Source: an uncultured bacterium (GTDB taxonomy: Bacteria; Cyanobacteriota; Vampirovibrionia; Gastranaerophilales; Gastranaerophilaceae). Taken from it: a DNA stretch of 64,000 bases. Each line of letters begins with the position of its first letter. Within the stretch, counting starts at the first letter, position 1. Location of the stretch: assembly GCA_900551915.1 (NCBI GenBank), contig URXT01000009.1:3307-67306 (forward strand), in the 5' to 3' direction. The position numbers and the translations under genes are program-made. Below the pieces are notes generated by a model that did no database searches, was not told the origin of the DNA, and was given only the letters and a program-made list of their open reading frames with translations. Of the stretch, positions 1 through 8,792 are shown piece by piece.

Positions 1-1746
1 GTCATCACTGGCAGAGAAGACTCCACACTCAATCAGGTATTGTATCGCAATATCGAGAAATAATATACTTCCGTAAGAATATTTCGCTATTCTATGGAAA
101 TAAAAACTATCCATAATTTTGCGGTAATATTCTTTATTTTCGGCAATCATTTTTTCAAAAGATGTAGGTTTAAGAGCGATTTCAGTGTAATAAGGCTTAG
201 ATAAAAGCGAGTATGTATCTTTGTGCAGAGAGAACTCTTTATCATAAGAAATCAAGTAGCTGATTTTCAAACGTTCAAACTGTTCAAAGAGAAGTCTCAT
301 TACATCATAAGAACTCTGGTCAATTTTATCGAAATTTTCAATAAAAATAAGTGTGTTTGGAATTACATTCAACAAAGTAAAGAAGATATCAAAATATGTC
401 GTTCTGGTATCCAAATTATTGGTAATACTGCGTTCATTAAGAGTGATTAAGTCTTTAATAAGATTATCAGGGTCAATTGAACGGAACATTGAAAAATCAT
501 TTGTATTGAAGAGTTTTTGAGAAACAGTATATTCAAATATTGCAGCAACAAGTTCTCTGAAGAAAGAATACGGTGAATATTTCATCTCATCGTAGCAAGT
601 AATGCTGATAATATTTTTATAAATTCCCAATTCTTCAATAGTAGAGATAATTTTCAGGGAGTATGGAACATAAAGAGGCGGCGTTTTAATCGCACAAATT
701 CCATACGGATGCTCTGAAAGTTTATTTACAACATGATAAAACACTTCAATATTTTCAGTGCGGATAAAATCACATTTAATTTCATTGAAATGAATAGTTT
801 CAATATCATAAATTGCATCAGGGTCAGTCGGACTTTCAAGCTTGCTCAAAGCTTCGCCGTCAAGTTTATCCTGCTCAACTAGCATATTTTGAACAAAGTT
901 TGGAATTTCAATATCTTCATCCGGCTTGTCTTCAAGGTCTTCATAATTTATATGAATATGACTGTTAACATCAACTTCATGGAACATTACCATTTCACCC
1001 TTGACCATTACCGAGTTCAAAGGACTTGTACGGTAAATATTGTCAAGCGAATCCTGAACATAATTATCTGCAATAACCTGGAAGGTATTCAAAACTCTTT
1101 GTTTTAAATTTTCACTTTGCTTAACCATGCTGATATTAAATCCTGATTTAATATCATACGGGTTGTCATTCACGCTTCTTCTGAGCAAAAACATATTACA
1201 TCTTACCGTGGCGTTTTTCTTGTTGGTAAGCTTGTAATTCATTTTTGTGATTTCGGTAAGAATCTTAATTGCAGTTGTAATTGCGGTATTCACACTGCTG
1301 TTAAAAGTGTAATCTTTATCAAATCTTATAATATAAGTGTTATTTACAACCTGACGGCGTACTCCGGCAGATTTTGTAACATCATAAATGATTTTATCAA
1401 GTTTAATCTTGAATTTATTCAAAAGCTGAACAGAGCCTAGCAGATTTCGCAGCTCATTTACGTTTGGAAAATCCAGAGTCATCAGCGCAAAATTGTCGGT
1501 GTTTGCCTCATTCAAAATAACACTCTGTTCAAGAGAAAATCCGCATTTTTTGCACTGCTTATCAACGGTCTGGTTAACCTTACCGCATCTGTTGCACTTG
1601 GTAACAATAACGTAACCGCATTTTTTGCATGTATTTGTTTTGTTTATGGTTTTACAGATAGGGCAGACAACTTTAAGCACCTTTTTACAATTAGGGCATA
1701 CCGTGGTCTTTTCATCTATCTCTAAACCGCACTTTGGACATTCCAT
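1..1746 (-). CDS. Zinc-ribbon protein with degenerate AAA-like ATPase region (5' part; truncated by window edge)
   Basis: An open frame of 582 codons runs from an ATG at 1746 to the left edge without a stop, so the C-terminus is missing. The first ~70 residues hold six CxxC pairs (CPKC, CPNC, CPIC, CKKC, CNRC, CKKC), which make three tandem zinc ribbons. The next ~180 residues look like a divergent class III nucleotide-cyclase-type fold, but I cannot name catalytic residues. From about residue 335 the arrangement resembles the AAA ATPase module that often follows cyclase domains: a P-loop position that reads GICAIKTPPLY instead of GxxxxGK[ST], then a good Walker-B-like strand (TLIFIENFDKID). 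This suggests a signalling scaffold that may no longer hydrolyse ATP. It is transcribed leftward, downstream of dapL. Family assignment is inference; the zinc ribbons are directly visible. Confidence 0.75.
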   Translation of the reverse strand, partial: MECPKCGLEIDEKTTVCPNCKKVLKVVCPICKTINKTNTCKKCGYVIVTKCNRCGKVNQTVDKQCKKCGFSLEQSVILNEANTDNFALMTLDFPNVNELRNLLGSVQLLNKFKIKLDKIIYDVTKSAGVRRQVVNNTYIIRFDKDYTFNSSVNTAITTAIKILTEITKMNYKLTNKKNATVRCNMFLLRRSVNDNPYDIKSGFNISMVKQSENLKQRVLNTFQVIADNYVQDSLDNIYRTSPLNSVMVKGEMVMFHEVDVNSHIHINYEDLEDKPDEDIEIPNFVQNMLVEQDKLDGEALSKLESPTDPDAIYDIETIHFNEIKCDFIRTENIEVFYHVVNKLSEHPYGICAIKTPPLYVPYSLKIISTIEELGIYKNIISITCYDEMKYSPYSFFRELVAAIFEYTVSQKLFNTNDFSMFRSIDPDNLIKDLITLNERSITNNLDTRTTYFDIFFTLLNVIPNTLIFIENFDKIDQSSYDVMRLLFEQFERLKISYLISYDKEFSLHKDTYSLLSKPYYTEIALKPTSFEKMIAENKEYYRKIMDSFYFHRIAKYSYGSILFLDIAIQYLIECGVFSASDD

Positions 1747-1853
1747 ACTGAGATTATATCATGAAGGACTTATTTTGTACAACGTGAATTTTATGGGAAA
1801 TAGCAGGCTGATAAACACAATATGTATTTAATGCCAGCCTGCCTTAACCCTAG

Positions 1854-3023
1854 TTATTCGTAACGAATTCCGGCATCTTTCATGCGCTGAATTGCTTTTT
1901 TAATAGTTTCGACATCTTTTGTCAAAGCAACACGGAAATAGCCTTCTCCGCAGCGTCCGTAACCATTTCCCGGCGGAACAACAACGTGAGCTTTTTCAAG
2001 CATAACTGTCACGAATTCTTCTGAAGTCATACCTTTAGGGACAGGAAGCCACAAATAGAAGGTTGCTTTTGAAGGTTTAATATCCCATCCAAGTTCGCGG
2101 AAACCGTTTTCAGCCGCATCACGTCTTTCCTGATACATTTTATTCAAATTGTCAATCAAAGACTGGTCAACTGTAAATGCGGCAGCTGCAGCATCCTGAA
2201 TTGCTTTAAAAGTTCCGCTGTCTATATTGTTTTTAATTGTACCGAGTGCTTTTACAGCATCGGCATTACCGCAGACAAAGCCGACACGCCAGCCTGTCAT
2301 ATTGTAAGATTTCGAATGCGAGTAAAACTCTATTGCAACATCTTTTCCGCCTTCGACCTGCAAAACAGAAGGGGCTTTGTAACCGTCAAATGTCATTTCC
2401 GAATAAGCCATATCTGAGCAAAGCAAAATATCATATTTTTTACAAAAATCTACTGCCTTTTTCCAGAAATCCAAATCTGCAACAGCACTTGTCGGATTGT
2501 TCGGATAGTTTAAGAACATTAATTTAGATTTTCTTGCAATGTCTTCAGGGATTTTATCAAAGTCAGGAAGGAAGCCGTTTTCCTCTAACAAAGGCATTTC
2601 ATAAGGAGTTCCGCCGGCAAAAATCGTAGCATTATGATAAACCGGATAACCGGGGTCAGGAACTAATGTATAATCGCCTTTATCAACAAAAGCAAAAAAG
2701 ATATGCGCAATAGCTTCTTTTGAACCGATATTCGCAAGCATTTCAGTATCGGGATTTAATTCAACGCCAAAACGCCTTTTCATCCAGTCGCAAGCGGCTT
2801 TTCTGAATTTTTCGGTACCATTGTATGGCGGATAATCATGATTTTTAGGATTATCAATTGCCTTGTGCATTTCTTCAACAACTGGCGCCAAAGTTGGTGT
2901 ATCAGGGTCTCCGATACCAAGGCTTATAATATCAAAACCTTTTGCTTTAGCTTCTGCAATTTTTCTATCAATCTCCGCAAACAAATACGGAGGAATTTTT
3001 TCCAAACGTTCTGAAACTTTCAT
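1854..3023 (-). CDS. dapL: LL-diaminopimelate aminotransferase
   Basis: A fold-type I PLP aminotransferase (389 aa) that converts tetrahydrodipicolinate directly to LL-diaminopimelate for lysine and peptidoglycan synthesis. Visible marks are the N-terminal PPYLFAEID segment, GDPD near 38, YPPYNGT near 65, the NYPNNPT cofactor loop near 172, and SHSKSYNMTGWR with the PLP lysine at 238. The ATG at 3023 is chosen because AAGGAG lies 5 nt upstream; the frame is open 30 codons further, but that extension resembles no aminotransferase. Divergent from ruvB. The DapL shortcut is known from plants, cyanobacteria, chlamydiae and some anaerobes, which fits the proposed lineage. Other class I aminotransferases are close relatives, so the substrate is assigned by motif similarity only. 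Confidence 0.88.
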   Translation of the reverse strand: MKVSERLEKIPPYLFAEIDRKIAEAKAKGFDIISLGIGDPDTPTLAPVVEEMHKAIDNPKNHDYPPYNGTEKFRKAACDWMKRRFGVELNPDTEMLANIGSKEAIAHIFFAFVDKGDYTLVPDPGYPVYHNATIFAGGTPYEMPLLEENGFLPDFDKIPEDIARKSKLMFLNYPNNPTSAVADLDFWKKAVDFCKKYDILLCSDMAYSEMTFDGYKAPSVLQVEGGKDVAIEFYSHSKSYNMTGWRVGFVCGNADAVKALGTIKNNIDSGTFKAIQDAAAAAFTVDQSLIDNLNKMYQERRDAAENGFRELGWDIKPSKATFYLWLPVPKGMTSEEFVTVMLEKAHVVVPPGNGYGRCGEGYFRVALTKDVETIKKAIQRMKDAGIRYE

Positions 3024-3124
3024 AACTTCTCCTTCTTCTTCTATCCCATAAGTTAATTTTATGCTATCATGAAATTGAGAAATAAACAATTTTTTAAAAT
3101 TTATACAAAACACAGGCGGAACTT

Positions 3125-4207
3125 ATGAGTATAATTTCAGACGACAATTTCGGGAAAAATCACAAACGCGTTGACATTAACGCACATAAAAACCCTGTAA
3201 TTAAGGCAGAAAGCATTGAATGCGACAAGAATTTTGAAAACTCAATCCGTCCGAAGTCTTTTGATACATATATAGGCCAAAGCGCACTCAAAGAAACCTT
3301 AAAAATCACAATTGCAGCAGCAAAAAAACGGGAACAGCCGCTTGACCACCTTTTGTTTTACGGTCCGCCGGGGCTTGGAAAAACCACTCTCGCTGGCGTA
3401 ATTGCAGAGCAAATGAATGTTCCGATTAGAATAACTTCTGCCCCTGCTTTAGAGCGTCCGCGCGATATTATCGGAATTCTGATGTCTTTAAAAGGCGGCG
3501 AAATACTTTTTATTGATGAAATTCACCGCTTAAACAAAGTTGCGGAAGAAATTCTTTATCCGGCGATGGAAGACTTTTTCCTTGATATGACGACAGGTAA
3601 AAGCCAAACCGTAAAAACTCTTCGCGTTCCGCTTCCAAAATTTACACTGATTGGTGCTACGACAAAAGCCGGTGAACTTTCAGGCCCGCTTCGCGACCGC
3701 TTTGGAATAATTCACCGCCTCGAATTCTACACCGAGGACGAACTTGCAGCAGTAATCGCGCGCACAGCAGGAATTTTAAAAATCGAAATTACAGAAGAAG
3801 GCGCACATGCAATTGCACGGCGCTCACGCGGAACTCCGCGTATTGCAAACAGACTCGTAAAACGCGTAAGCGACTTTGCATTGGTTAAACATGACGGAAA
3901 AATTACAGAAGATGTCGCAAACGAGTCTCTGGATATTTTGAAAATTGACGGTTACGGGCTGGATAATACTGACCGGAACCTTTTAAAGCTTATAATCGAA
4001 AAATACGACGGCGGCCCTGTAGGTGTTGAAACAATTGCAGCTGCAATCGGCGAGGATGTAAGAACAATTGAAGATGTTTGCGAGCCGTTTCTTCTTCAAG
4101 CAGGGCTATTACAGCGAACCCCGCGCGGGCGTAAGGTTTCACCTGCGACTTACAGGCATTTGGGCTACAAAGACCGCGACATAAATGAACAAAAGAATTT
4201 ATTCTAG
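3125..4207 (+). CDS. ruvB: Holliday junction branch-migration ATPase RuvB
   Basis: The hexameric AAA+ motor that drives branch migration of Holliday junctions with RuvA. Visible are Walker A GPPGLGKT (about residues 80-87), Walker [10 protein letters not shown] (about 128-136), sensor motif [18 protein letters not shown], and a C-terminal winged helix ending in the typical RTPRGR segment. At 360 aa it is about 20 residues longer than usual; the excess is an N-terminal tail before the [11 protein letters not shown] start of the AAA+ core. The tail has no internal Met near the core, so I keep the ATG at 3125. Its stop overlaps that of the convergent pilin gene by 4 bp through a CTAG palindrome. 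Confidence 0.95.
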   Translation: MSIISDDNFGKNHKRVDINAHKNPVIKAESIECDKNFENSIRPKSFDTYIGQSALKETLKITIAAAKKREQPLDHLLFYGPPGLGKTTLAGVIAEQMNVPIRITSAPALERPRDIIGILMSLKGGEILFIDEIHRLNKVAEEILYPAMEDFFLDMTTGKSQTVKTLRVPLPKFTLIGATTKAGELSGPLRDRFGIIHRLEFYTEDELAAVIARTAGILKIEITEEGAHAIARRSRGTPRIANRLVKRVSDFALVKHDGKITEDVANESLDILKIDGYGLDNTDRNLLKLIIEKYDGGPVGVETIAAAIGEDVRTIEDVCEPFLLQAGLLQRTPRGRKVSPATYRHLGYKDRDINEQKNLF

Positions 4208-5028
4208 TCGTATGTAATTTCCCAATTATCGAGTAAAATTTGACCAGAGCAAGTATCACCAGTTGTAATGCATTGTTCATATCTGGATTGTGCCGGCTTT
4301 AATGTTGTATCAGAAATAGAGCGATAAATCCCGACAGGATTAACTTTATTATTATAGGGGCTTAAGTTAAAAACAAAAATATCTTTTCCTAATTTGTTTG
4401 GCATTTTGTTTCCATTAACATCATAATAAACCACCCAATAATAACCCCAGACTCCCGAGCCGGAAGAAGACAAATCCTCTTTACTCGGTCTAAAAATTAG
4501 AATGGAACCGTCATTTAGTACAACAGGAATTTTGTTAGTTGAAACCTCTACACTATTACGGCCATCAAATGAATAAATCATATTTTCTTTATACCCGCAC
4601 TTTTTATATCCTGAACTATTGTTAGAGCCGGCCACACACTCCTGTATAATATTATAATAAGGTCTTATAAAAAGAGAATAAAGCCTGTATGCCCCCTCAA
4701 ATCCTTCTTGAAAAGCGCTTTCACCATACCAATCCTTCAAATCTCCATTTTGGCTTATCGAAAGATTAGTTTCGCTTTGCAGCACTGCATACATTTTTTT
4801 GAGTTTTAATGCTATTACTTTTTTATTATAATCTTTTATAACCCCAGGAAAGGTCATTGCTGCAATTATCCCTATTATACCCAAAGTTATTAAGACTTCA
4901 GATAAGGTAAATGCTTTTTGAAAAATGTATTTTGAAAAATTGTTCTTATTTAAACTTACACGTAAAAACCTTGCAGGAGCGTTATTTGTAGGTGCCCCCC
5001 CCCCCGGTAATTTAATCATAGTATGCAT
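4204..5028 (-). CDS. Pilin-like protein with poly-G leader (pilin A, in frame)
   Basis: A prepilin of the type IV pilin/pseudopilin superfamily: signal [17 protein letters not shown] with Glu at +5, then one hydrophobic helix and a polar globular domain. The leader is unusually long (44 aa) and is read through 11 consecutive G residues as L-P-G-G-G-A-P-T. There is no internal Met between the tract and the pilin signal. The start at 5028 has AAGGAG 6 nt upstream and a promoter at 5061-5089. The globular part has the N-D-G-S segment and the D-V-N-G...[11 protein letters not shown] motif shared by all six pilin-like genes here. The closest relative in the window is pilin C (37012), which has the same K-K-x-Y, N-G-D and W-E-I features. 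The role is probably cell-surface or minor pilin. Adding or losing one G would truncate it. Confidence 0.85.
   Translation of the reverse strand: MHTMIKLPGGGAPTNNAPARFLRVSLNKNNFSKYIFQKAFTLSEVLITLGIIGIIAAMTFPGVIKDYNKKVIALKLKKMYAVLQSETNLSISQNGDLKDWYGESAFQEGFEGAYRLYSLFIRPYYNIIQECVAGSNNSSGYKKCGYKENMIYSFDGRNSVEVSTNKIPVVLNDGSILIFRPSKEDLSSSGSGVWGYYWVVYYDVNGNKMPNKLGKDIFVFNLSPYNNKVNPVGIYRSISDTTLKPAQSRYEQCITTGDTCSGQILLDNWEITYD
4995..5005 (-). repeat. Poly-G tract (11 G on coding strand) in pilin A leader
   Basis: Eleven C on the + strand, read as 11 G about 8 codons into pilin A. With 11 G the leader is in frame with the pilin domain. Such a run is very unlikely by chance in AT-rich DNA, and glycine could be encoded without it. 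This is a candidate slipped-strand contingency locus. Confidence 0.9.
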
Positions 5029-5060
5029 TTTCAGCTCCTTATATATTTTTTACATTACAG

Positions 5061-5089
5061 ATTATATCAAATTGAAATGTAAAATACAA
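5061..5089 (-). promoter_or_regulatory. Sigma-70 promoter for pilin A
   Basis: On the minus strand: -35 TTGTAT (5089-5084), 17-nt spacer, and extended -10 TGATATAAT with TATAAT at 5066-5061. It lies about 33 nt upstream of the pilin A start. Predicted from sequence only. Confidence 0.65.
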
Positions 5090-5132
5090 GTTTTAAATTT
5101 TATGGTAGAATTATTTTCAAAAGGGGATATTT

Positions 5133-6236
5133 ATGAAAAAATTTTTAGTTTTACTGATGATAATTTTAACCGGATTGGTTATGCCGGTATTTGCAAATGA
5201 AGACAAGGTTATGCCTTCTGAAACCGGAGTCGTCGAAGCAATTCAAAATATTTACAACGATGAAGAAAATAACCAGCAAAACACACAGCAAATTGTTGAC
5301 GTAAAAGTTTTGTCAGGCGAATATAAAAATCAGACAAAACAGGTTGTTAATTTTTTAACAGATAATCCGGCATACAATATTTCCCTGAAAAAAGGTGACA
5401 AAGTAATTCTACACCTTGAAGAAGATGAAACGGGCGGTACAAACTTTTTTATTGCGGATTTAAAAAGAGATAATTCAATTTTGTTTTTTTCAGCAATATT
5501 TTGCGCTATTTTAGTAGCTATCGGACGCAAAAAAGGTTTCTTCAGCTTAATTTCAATAATCGCAACGGTTGCGCTTATACTTGCTGTCATGGTGCCTCTA
5601 ATCTTAAACGGTTTCAGCCCGATAATTTCTGCAATAATTATCGGCGTGCTGAGTACGGTTATCACAATTTATCTTGTCGGCGGGTTTAATGCAAAAAGCA
5701 CTTCTGCAATTCTCGGGACTATGTTCAGTCTGATTTTTGCCGGAGGTCTTTCAATGCTTGCGATTTATATGGCGCATCTGACAGGTTTTGCGGGTGAAGA
5801 AAATGTATTTTTATACGGAGTCCGTCCGGATTTAAGTTTCACCGGAATTTTGTCTGCATCTATGATAATTGCGGCGTTAGGCGCATTAATGGACACTTCT
5901 GTTTCAATTGCCAGCACAATTAACGAAATTCACGAAACTGACTCATCTTTAAATGTTATTGAGCTTTTCAAGTCAGGCATGAATGTCGGCCGTGACATAA
6001 TCGGAACTATGTCAAACACACTGATATTAGTCTATATGGGAAGCGCATTACCGCTCGTACTTTTAGGAAGCAACATTGATTTACAAAAATTCTTTAATTT
6101 AAATCAGGTTTCAACAGAAATTTTATCAGCATTAATCGGCAGTATCGCAATTTTGGCTTGCGTGCCGTTTACGGCAATTGTTGCGGCGTATTTAATCAAA
6201 CGAAAAAAAGAAGAGAATGTTGAATTTAAGTTTTAG
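5133..6236 (+). CDS. YibE/F-family multi-pass membrane protein
   Basis: A 367-aa protein with a signal peptide (cut near VFA, ~residue 21), an extracytoplasmic Gln/Asn-rich domain of about 90 residues, and then about seven or eight hydrophobic helices. The membrane part matches the YibE/F family: IGRKKGFFSLISII, the gly-rich GVLSTVITIYLVGG, and the polar AALGALMDTSVSIASTINEI helix. The family is thought to be transporters, but the substrate is unknown. The ATG at 5133 has GGGG 8 nt upstream. A likely extended -10 (TGGTAGAAT, 5103-5111) precedes it. It stands alone between divergent pilin A and codirectional ribF, with only about 60 bp before ribF, so co-transcription is possible. Confidence 0.8.
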   Translation: MKKFLVLLMIILTGLVMPVFANEDKVMPSETGVVEAIQNIYNDEENNQQNTQQIVDVKVLSGEYKNQTKQVVNFLTDNPAYNISLKKGDKVILHLEEDETGGTNFFIADLKRDNSILFFSAIFCAILVAIGRKKGFFSLISIIATVALILAVMVPLILNGFSPIISAIIIGVLSTVITIYLVGGFNAKSTSAILGTMFSLIFAGGLSMLAIYMAHLTGFAGEENVFLYGVRPDLSFTGILSASMIIAALGALMDTSVSIASTINEIHETDSSLNVIELFKSGMNVGRDIIGTMSNTLILVYMGSALPLVLLGSNIDLQKFFNLNQVSTEILSALIGSIAILACVPFTAIVAAYLIKRKKEENVEFKF

Positions 6237-6298
6237 AAACTCTTCGGCTCACCTGAACACAGCCGCGAAATCACATTTATTTATATTATAATTAACTT

Positions 6299-7195
6299 AT
6301 GCAAATACTTTCAGAATTAGAGAAAATATCGAATTTATCGCTGGCACTCGGATTTTTTGACGGCGTGCATAAAGGGCATCAAGCTGTAATCAAGCAGGCT
6401 GTAAGTTTTGCAAGAGAAAACAATACACAGTCTGCGGTCATAACTTTTTCAAATCATCCGTGCTGTTATTTTTACGGGGTCTGCCCGAAATATCTTCTAA
6501 CACGCAGCGGAAGAGAAGAAAAAATTGCAGAACTTGGAGTGGATTATCTTTTTGAATTAGATTTTGAAAGCATTTCCGGGCTGACCGGTGAAGAATATTT
6601 AAAAGACATTTTAGTAAAACATTTTACACCAAGTGCAATAACCACAGGCTGGAACCACAATTTCGGGTGCAACAAATCCGGTAATGTAAAGCTATTGGAA
6701 AAACAAGCGCAAAAATTCGGTTACAAATACTTCAAAATCCCGTCTCAAAAGGCAGGAATTCAAACAATAAGCAGCACGGCCATCAGAGATTGCCTTTTTG
6801 ACGGCTTGATTGAAGATGCGAACAAAATGCTCGGTTATGAATTTTCAATAAAAGGCAAGGTTGTTGAAGGTCAAAAACTCGGCAGAACAATTGGTTTTAG
6901 AACTGCAAACCTGATTTATCCCAAGGAATTGATTGATTTGCCTTTCGGAGTTTATGCAGCAAAGGTCAAAGTCGGAGATGAAAATTACAAAGGAATTACC
7001 AATTTTGGAGTCCGACCGACAGTTTCAGACTCAACAAGCCGCTCGCTTGAAACGCATATTCTTAACTTTGATAAAGATATTTACGGCGAAAAAATTGAAG
7101 TTAGTTTTTTGAAGATGATAAGGCAGGAAAAGAAATTCTCATCTCTACAGGAGTTAAAAAAACAAATTGCCATAGATATTCGCCAACTCTTCTAA
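6299..7195 (+). CDS. ribF: Bifunctional riboflavin kinase / FMN adenylyltransferase
   Basis: Converts riboflavin to FMN and then FAD in the cytosol. The N-terminal adenylyltransferase half shows FDGVHKGH (residues 20-27) and ISSTAIR (~157-163). The C-terminal flavokinase half shows GRTIGFRTANL (195-205), FGVYAAKV, FGVRPT, E-T-H-I-L-N-F and YGEKIEVSFL. At 298 aa it is normal length. The canonical PTAN motif of the kinase is RTAN here (Arg201 in place of Pro), which is unusual. The 3' end overlaps the convergent HTH gene by 4 bp. Confidence 0.93.
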   Translation: MQILSELEKISNLSLALGFFDGVHKGHQAVIKQAVSFARENNTQSAVITFSNHPCCYFYGVCPKYLLTRSGREEKIAELGVDYLFELDFESISGLTGEEYLKDILVKHFTPSAITTGWNHNFGCNKSGNVKLLEKQAQKFGYKYFKIPSQKAGIQTISSTAIRDCLFDGLIEDANKMLGYEFSIKGKVVEGQKLGRTIGFRTANLIYPKELIDLPFGVYAAKVKVGDENYKGITNFGVRPTVSDSTSRSLETHILNFDKDIYGEKIEVSFLKMIRQEKKFSSLQELKKQIAIDIRQLF

Positions 7196-7398
7196 TTTTT
7201 TTCGATTTTAATATTGTATCCAAGAATTTCAAGAATTTGCAGAGTTTCTTTAAGTGTAATGCTTTCGCGGATAAGTTTTCCCGAGAGGGTATTTATTGTA
7301 TATTTTTTGCCGGTTTTCTCACTCATCATTGCTGCTAGTTGCTTAAAAGTAACAGCTTCGCGCGCCATATAATACTTTATATCATTTCGAATATCCAT
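7192..7398 (-). CDS. Small HTH protein next to a pilin gene (DUF6471-like)
   Basis: A 68-aa protein that looks like a compact Cro/XRE-type helix-turn-helix: DIKYYMAREAVTFKQLAAMMSEKTGK, then YTINTLSGKL as recognition region, ending ETLQILEILGYNIKI. I recall similar small proteins under DUF6471, but that name is a guess. It is divergent from the pilin gene at 7510 across 111 bp that contain inverted and direct repeats, so it is a likely regulator of that gene and of itself. The same geometry recurs at 36.5 and 50.7 kb with a different HTH family. Confidence 0.7.
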   Translation of the reverse strand: MDIRNDIKYYMAREAVTFKQLAAMMSEKTGKKYTINTLSGKLIRESITLKETLQILEILGYNIKIEKN

Positions 7399-7435
7399 TA
7401 TCTAATTATATTCTGCTTGCATTAATTTCTAAAAT

Positions 7436-7495
7436 AAGTTATAATTTTCATGATATTTCAATATTTTTCATGATTTATAGAGAATTTTATAACTT
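7436..7495. promoter_or_regulatory. Repeats between HTH gene and pilin gene (candidate operator)
   Basis: The 111-bp divergent spacer holds an inverted repeat, AAGTTATAA (7436-7444) and TTATAACTT (7487-7495). Inside it is a direct repeat TTTTCATGAT at 7445-7454 and 7465-7474. The direct repeats are spaced 20 bp apart, about two helical turns, and each contains the palindrome TCATGA. This suits binding of a small HTH dimer; no binding data exist. Confidence 0.55.
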
Positions 7496-7509
7496 AATAA
7501 GGAGTATTT

Positions 7510-8208
7510 ATGAAAAGATTAACAGGCTTCACTATGTCCGAAGTTCTTATAACTCTGGGCATTATCGGAATTGTTGCTGCGATGATGTTACCTGCTGTCA
7601 TAAACAGAGCAAATCATTATATTTTAAAACAACAGTTTAAAAAGGTTTACAATACATATTCAAATGCGCTCCTAAAAGTTTATGCCGAAAATGGAGCTGT
7701 TTTCGATTGCTATTATACTGAGGATAATGCTCCTGATCAATATACACATAACTCACAATGTGTTGAATTTACAGAATCATTTTTGAAAACATTAAACGTC
7801 ATCCAAAAATGTGAAAACAATGCCTATGAAAAAGGATGCATTCCCAAATATAAAGGAGTAGATACTATTTATAAAGAACAACATGGAGGACAGGAAATTG
7901 ACACAACAGGTTGTTCCGGTTTTTGGGAGAATAACATTTTAAATAAAAATACAGCTTATGTTTTAAGCGACGGCTCTATTATAGTAACGTACTTTAATGC
8001 ATCTTATATGCACACAAAAATATTTCTTGTTGACATAAACGGACATAAAAAACCTAACAAATGGGGTCATGATTTATTTGTTTTTTTAATAAAAGGTAAT
8101 GATAAACAAGTATATCTTGGCTATACAAATTCAAAAGGAGGGTGTAGCCCGGTTGAGGATAATGGATACACAACACAACAAATGATTGAGGAAATTTACA
8201 AAAAATAA
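7510..8208 (+). CDS. Pilin-like protein with short leader
   Basis: A 232-aa prepilin-like protein: leader MKRLTG, then [14 protein letters not shown] with Glu at +5, one hydrophobic helix, and a Cys-containing globular domain (cysteines in DCYYTE, SQCVEF, KCENN, KGCIP, GCSGF, GCSPV suggest several disulfides). It has the window-wide motif D-I-N-G-H-K-K-P-N-K-W-G-H-D-L-F-V-F and V-L-S-D-G-S before it. The ATG at 7510 has AAGGAG 8 nt upstream. There is no poly-G tract; instead a small HTH gene lies divergently upstream. The stop codon sits in the 5' arm of a strong terminator. Confidence 0.87.
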   Translation: MKRLTGFTMSEVLITLGIIGIVAAMMLPAVINRANHYILKQQFKKVYNTYSNALLKVYAENGAVFDCYYTEDNAPDQYTHNSQCVEFTESFLKTLNVIQKCENNAYEKGCIPKYKGVDTIYKEQHGGQEIDTTGCSGFWENNILNKNTAYVLSDGSIIVTYFNASYMHTKIFLVDINGHKKPNKWGHDLFVFLIKGNDKQVYLGYTNSKGGCSPVEDNGYTTQQMIEEIYKK

Positions 8209-8238
8209 GCCCCTTGATAAAAAGGGGCTTATTTTTTT
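8206..8238. terminator. Bidirectional intrinsic terminator
   Basis: Ten-base-pair stem TAAGCCCCTT / AAGGGGCTTA with a 6-nt loop, followed by a T run on the + strand and an A run before it. It serves the pilin gene (+) and the convergent hydrolase gene (-), whose coding end lies at 8237. Confidence 0.9.
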
Positions 8239-8782
8239 ATTTAATCAGAGCCTGAATTTCTTTAAAACAAGGATTTTTTGCTGTTTTAAGCCATTCAAAC
8301 AAAACAATTTCAACACACGAAACTTTTACTCCGTTTGAAGCCATTAGTTCTATTCCCTGTTTAAATTCATATTTACTGCGGCTTGCACAGGCATCTTTGA
8401 TTACGTAAACCTCATAACCTTCTCTAAGCAGTGCCGCTGCTGTTTGATGAACGCAAATATGAGTTTCTATCCCGCAAATTACAATTTGCTTTTTATTAAA
8501 GGCTTTTATTTTTTCAAGAACACCGTCCGCCTCAAGTGCATTAAAAGAAGTTTTTTCAAAAACCGGTGTGTTTTCAGCGAATTCTGCACTTACATTTTCT
8601 ACAGTTGCGCCAAGGCCTTTTGGATACTGCTCTGTTGCAACTACCGGGATATTTAACAGTCTTGCCGATTTTACAAGGTTTGAAACACGTTTTACAATAA
8701 TATCTTTATCAAGTGCATTCACAAGTTTTTCCTGCACATCAATAATCAGCAATAATGAATTTTCCGGGGTTAATACGTTCAT
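8237..8782 (-). CDS. Isochorismatase-like cysteine hydrolase
   Basis: A 181-aa member of the isochorismatase / nicotinamidase superfamily (YcaC-like subgroup). The expected Asp-Lys-Cys triad is visible: D15 in LLLIIDVQEKL, K77 in VFEKTSF, and C110 in GIETHICVHQT. The cis-peptide GIETH segment precedes the cysteine. The substrate cannot be read from sequence; family members hydrolyse amides or cleave isochorismate. It is last in a leftward run after ftsE, ftsX and a degenerate receiver protein, 10 nt downstream of the latter. Confidence 0.88.
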   Translation of the reverse strand: MNVLTPENSLLLIIDVQEKLVNALDKDIIVKRVSNLVKSARLLNIPVVATEQYPKGLGATVENVSAEFAENTPVFEKTSFNALEADGVLEKIKAFNKKQIVICGIETHICVHQTAAALLREGYEVYVIKDACASRSKYEFKQGIELMASNGVKVSCVEIVLFEWLKTAKNPCFKEIQALIK

Positions 8783-8792
8783 AATTCTCTCC

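Noticed and set aside
3024..3113. 30-residue N-terminal extension of dapL
   Set aside because: No similarity to aminotransferases, and a clear AAGGAG precedes the internal ATG at 3023. The longer frame also runs into the ruvB promoter region.
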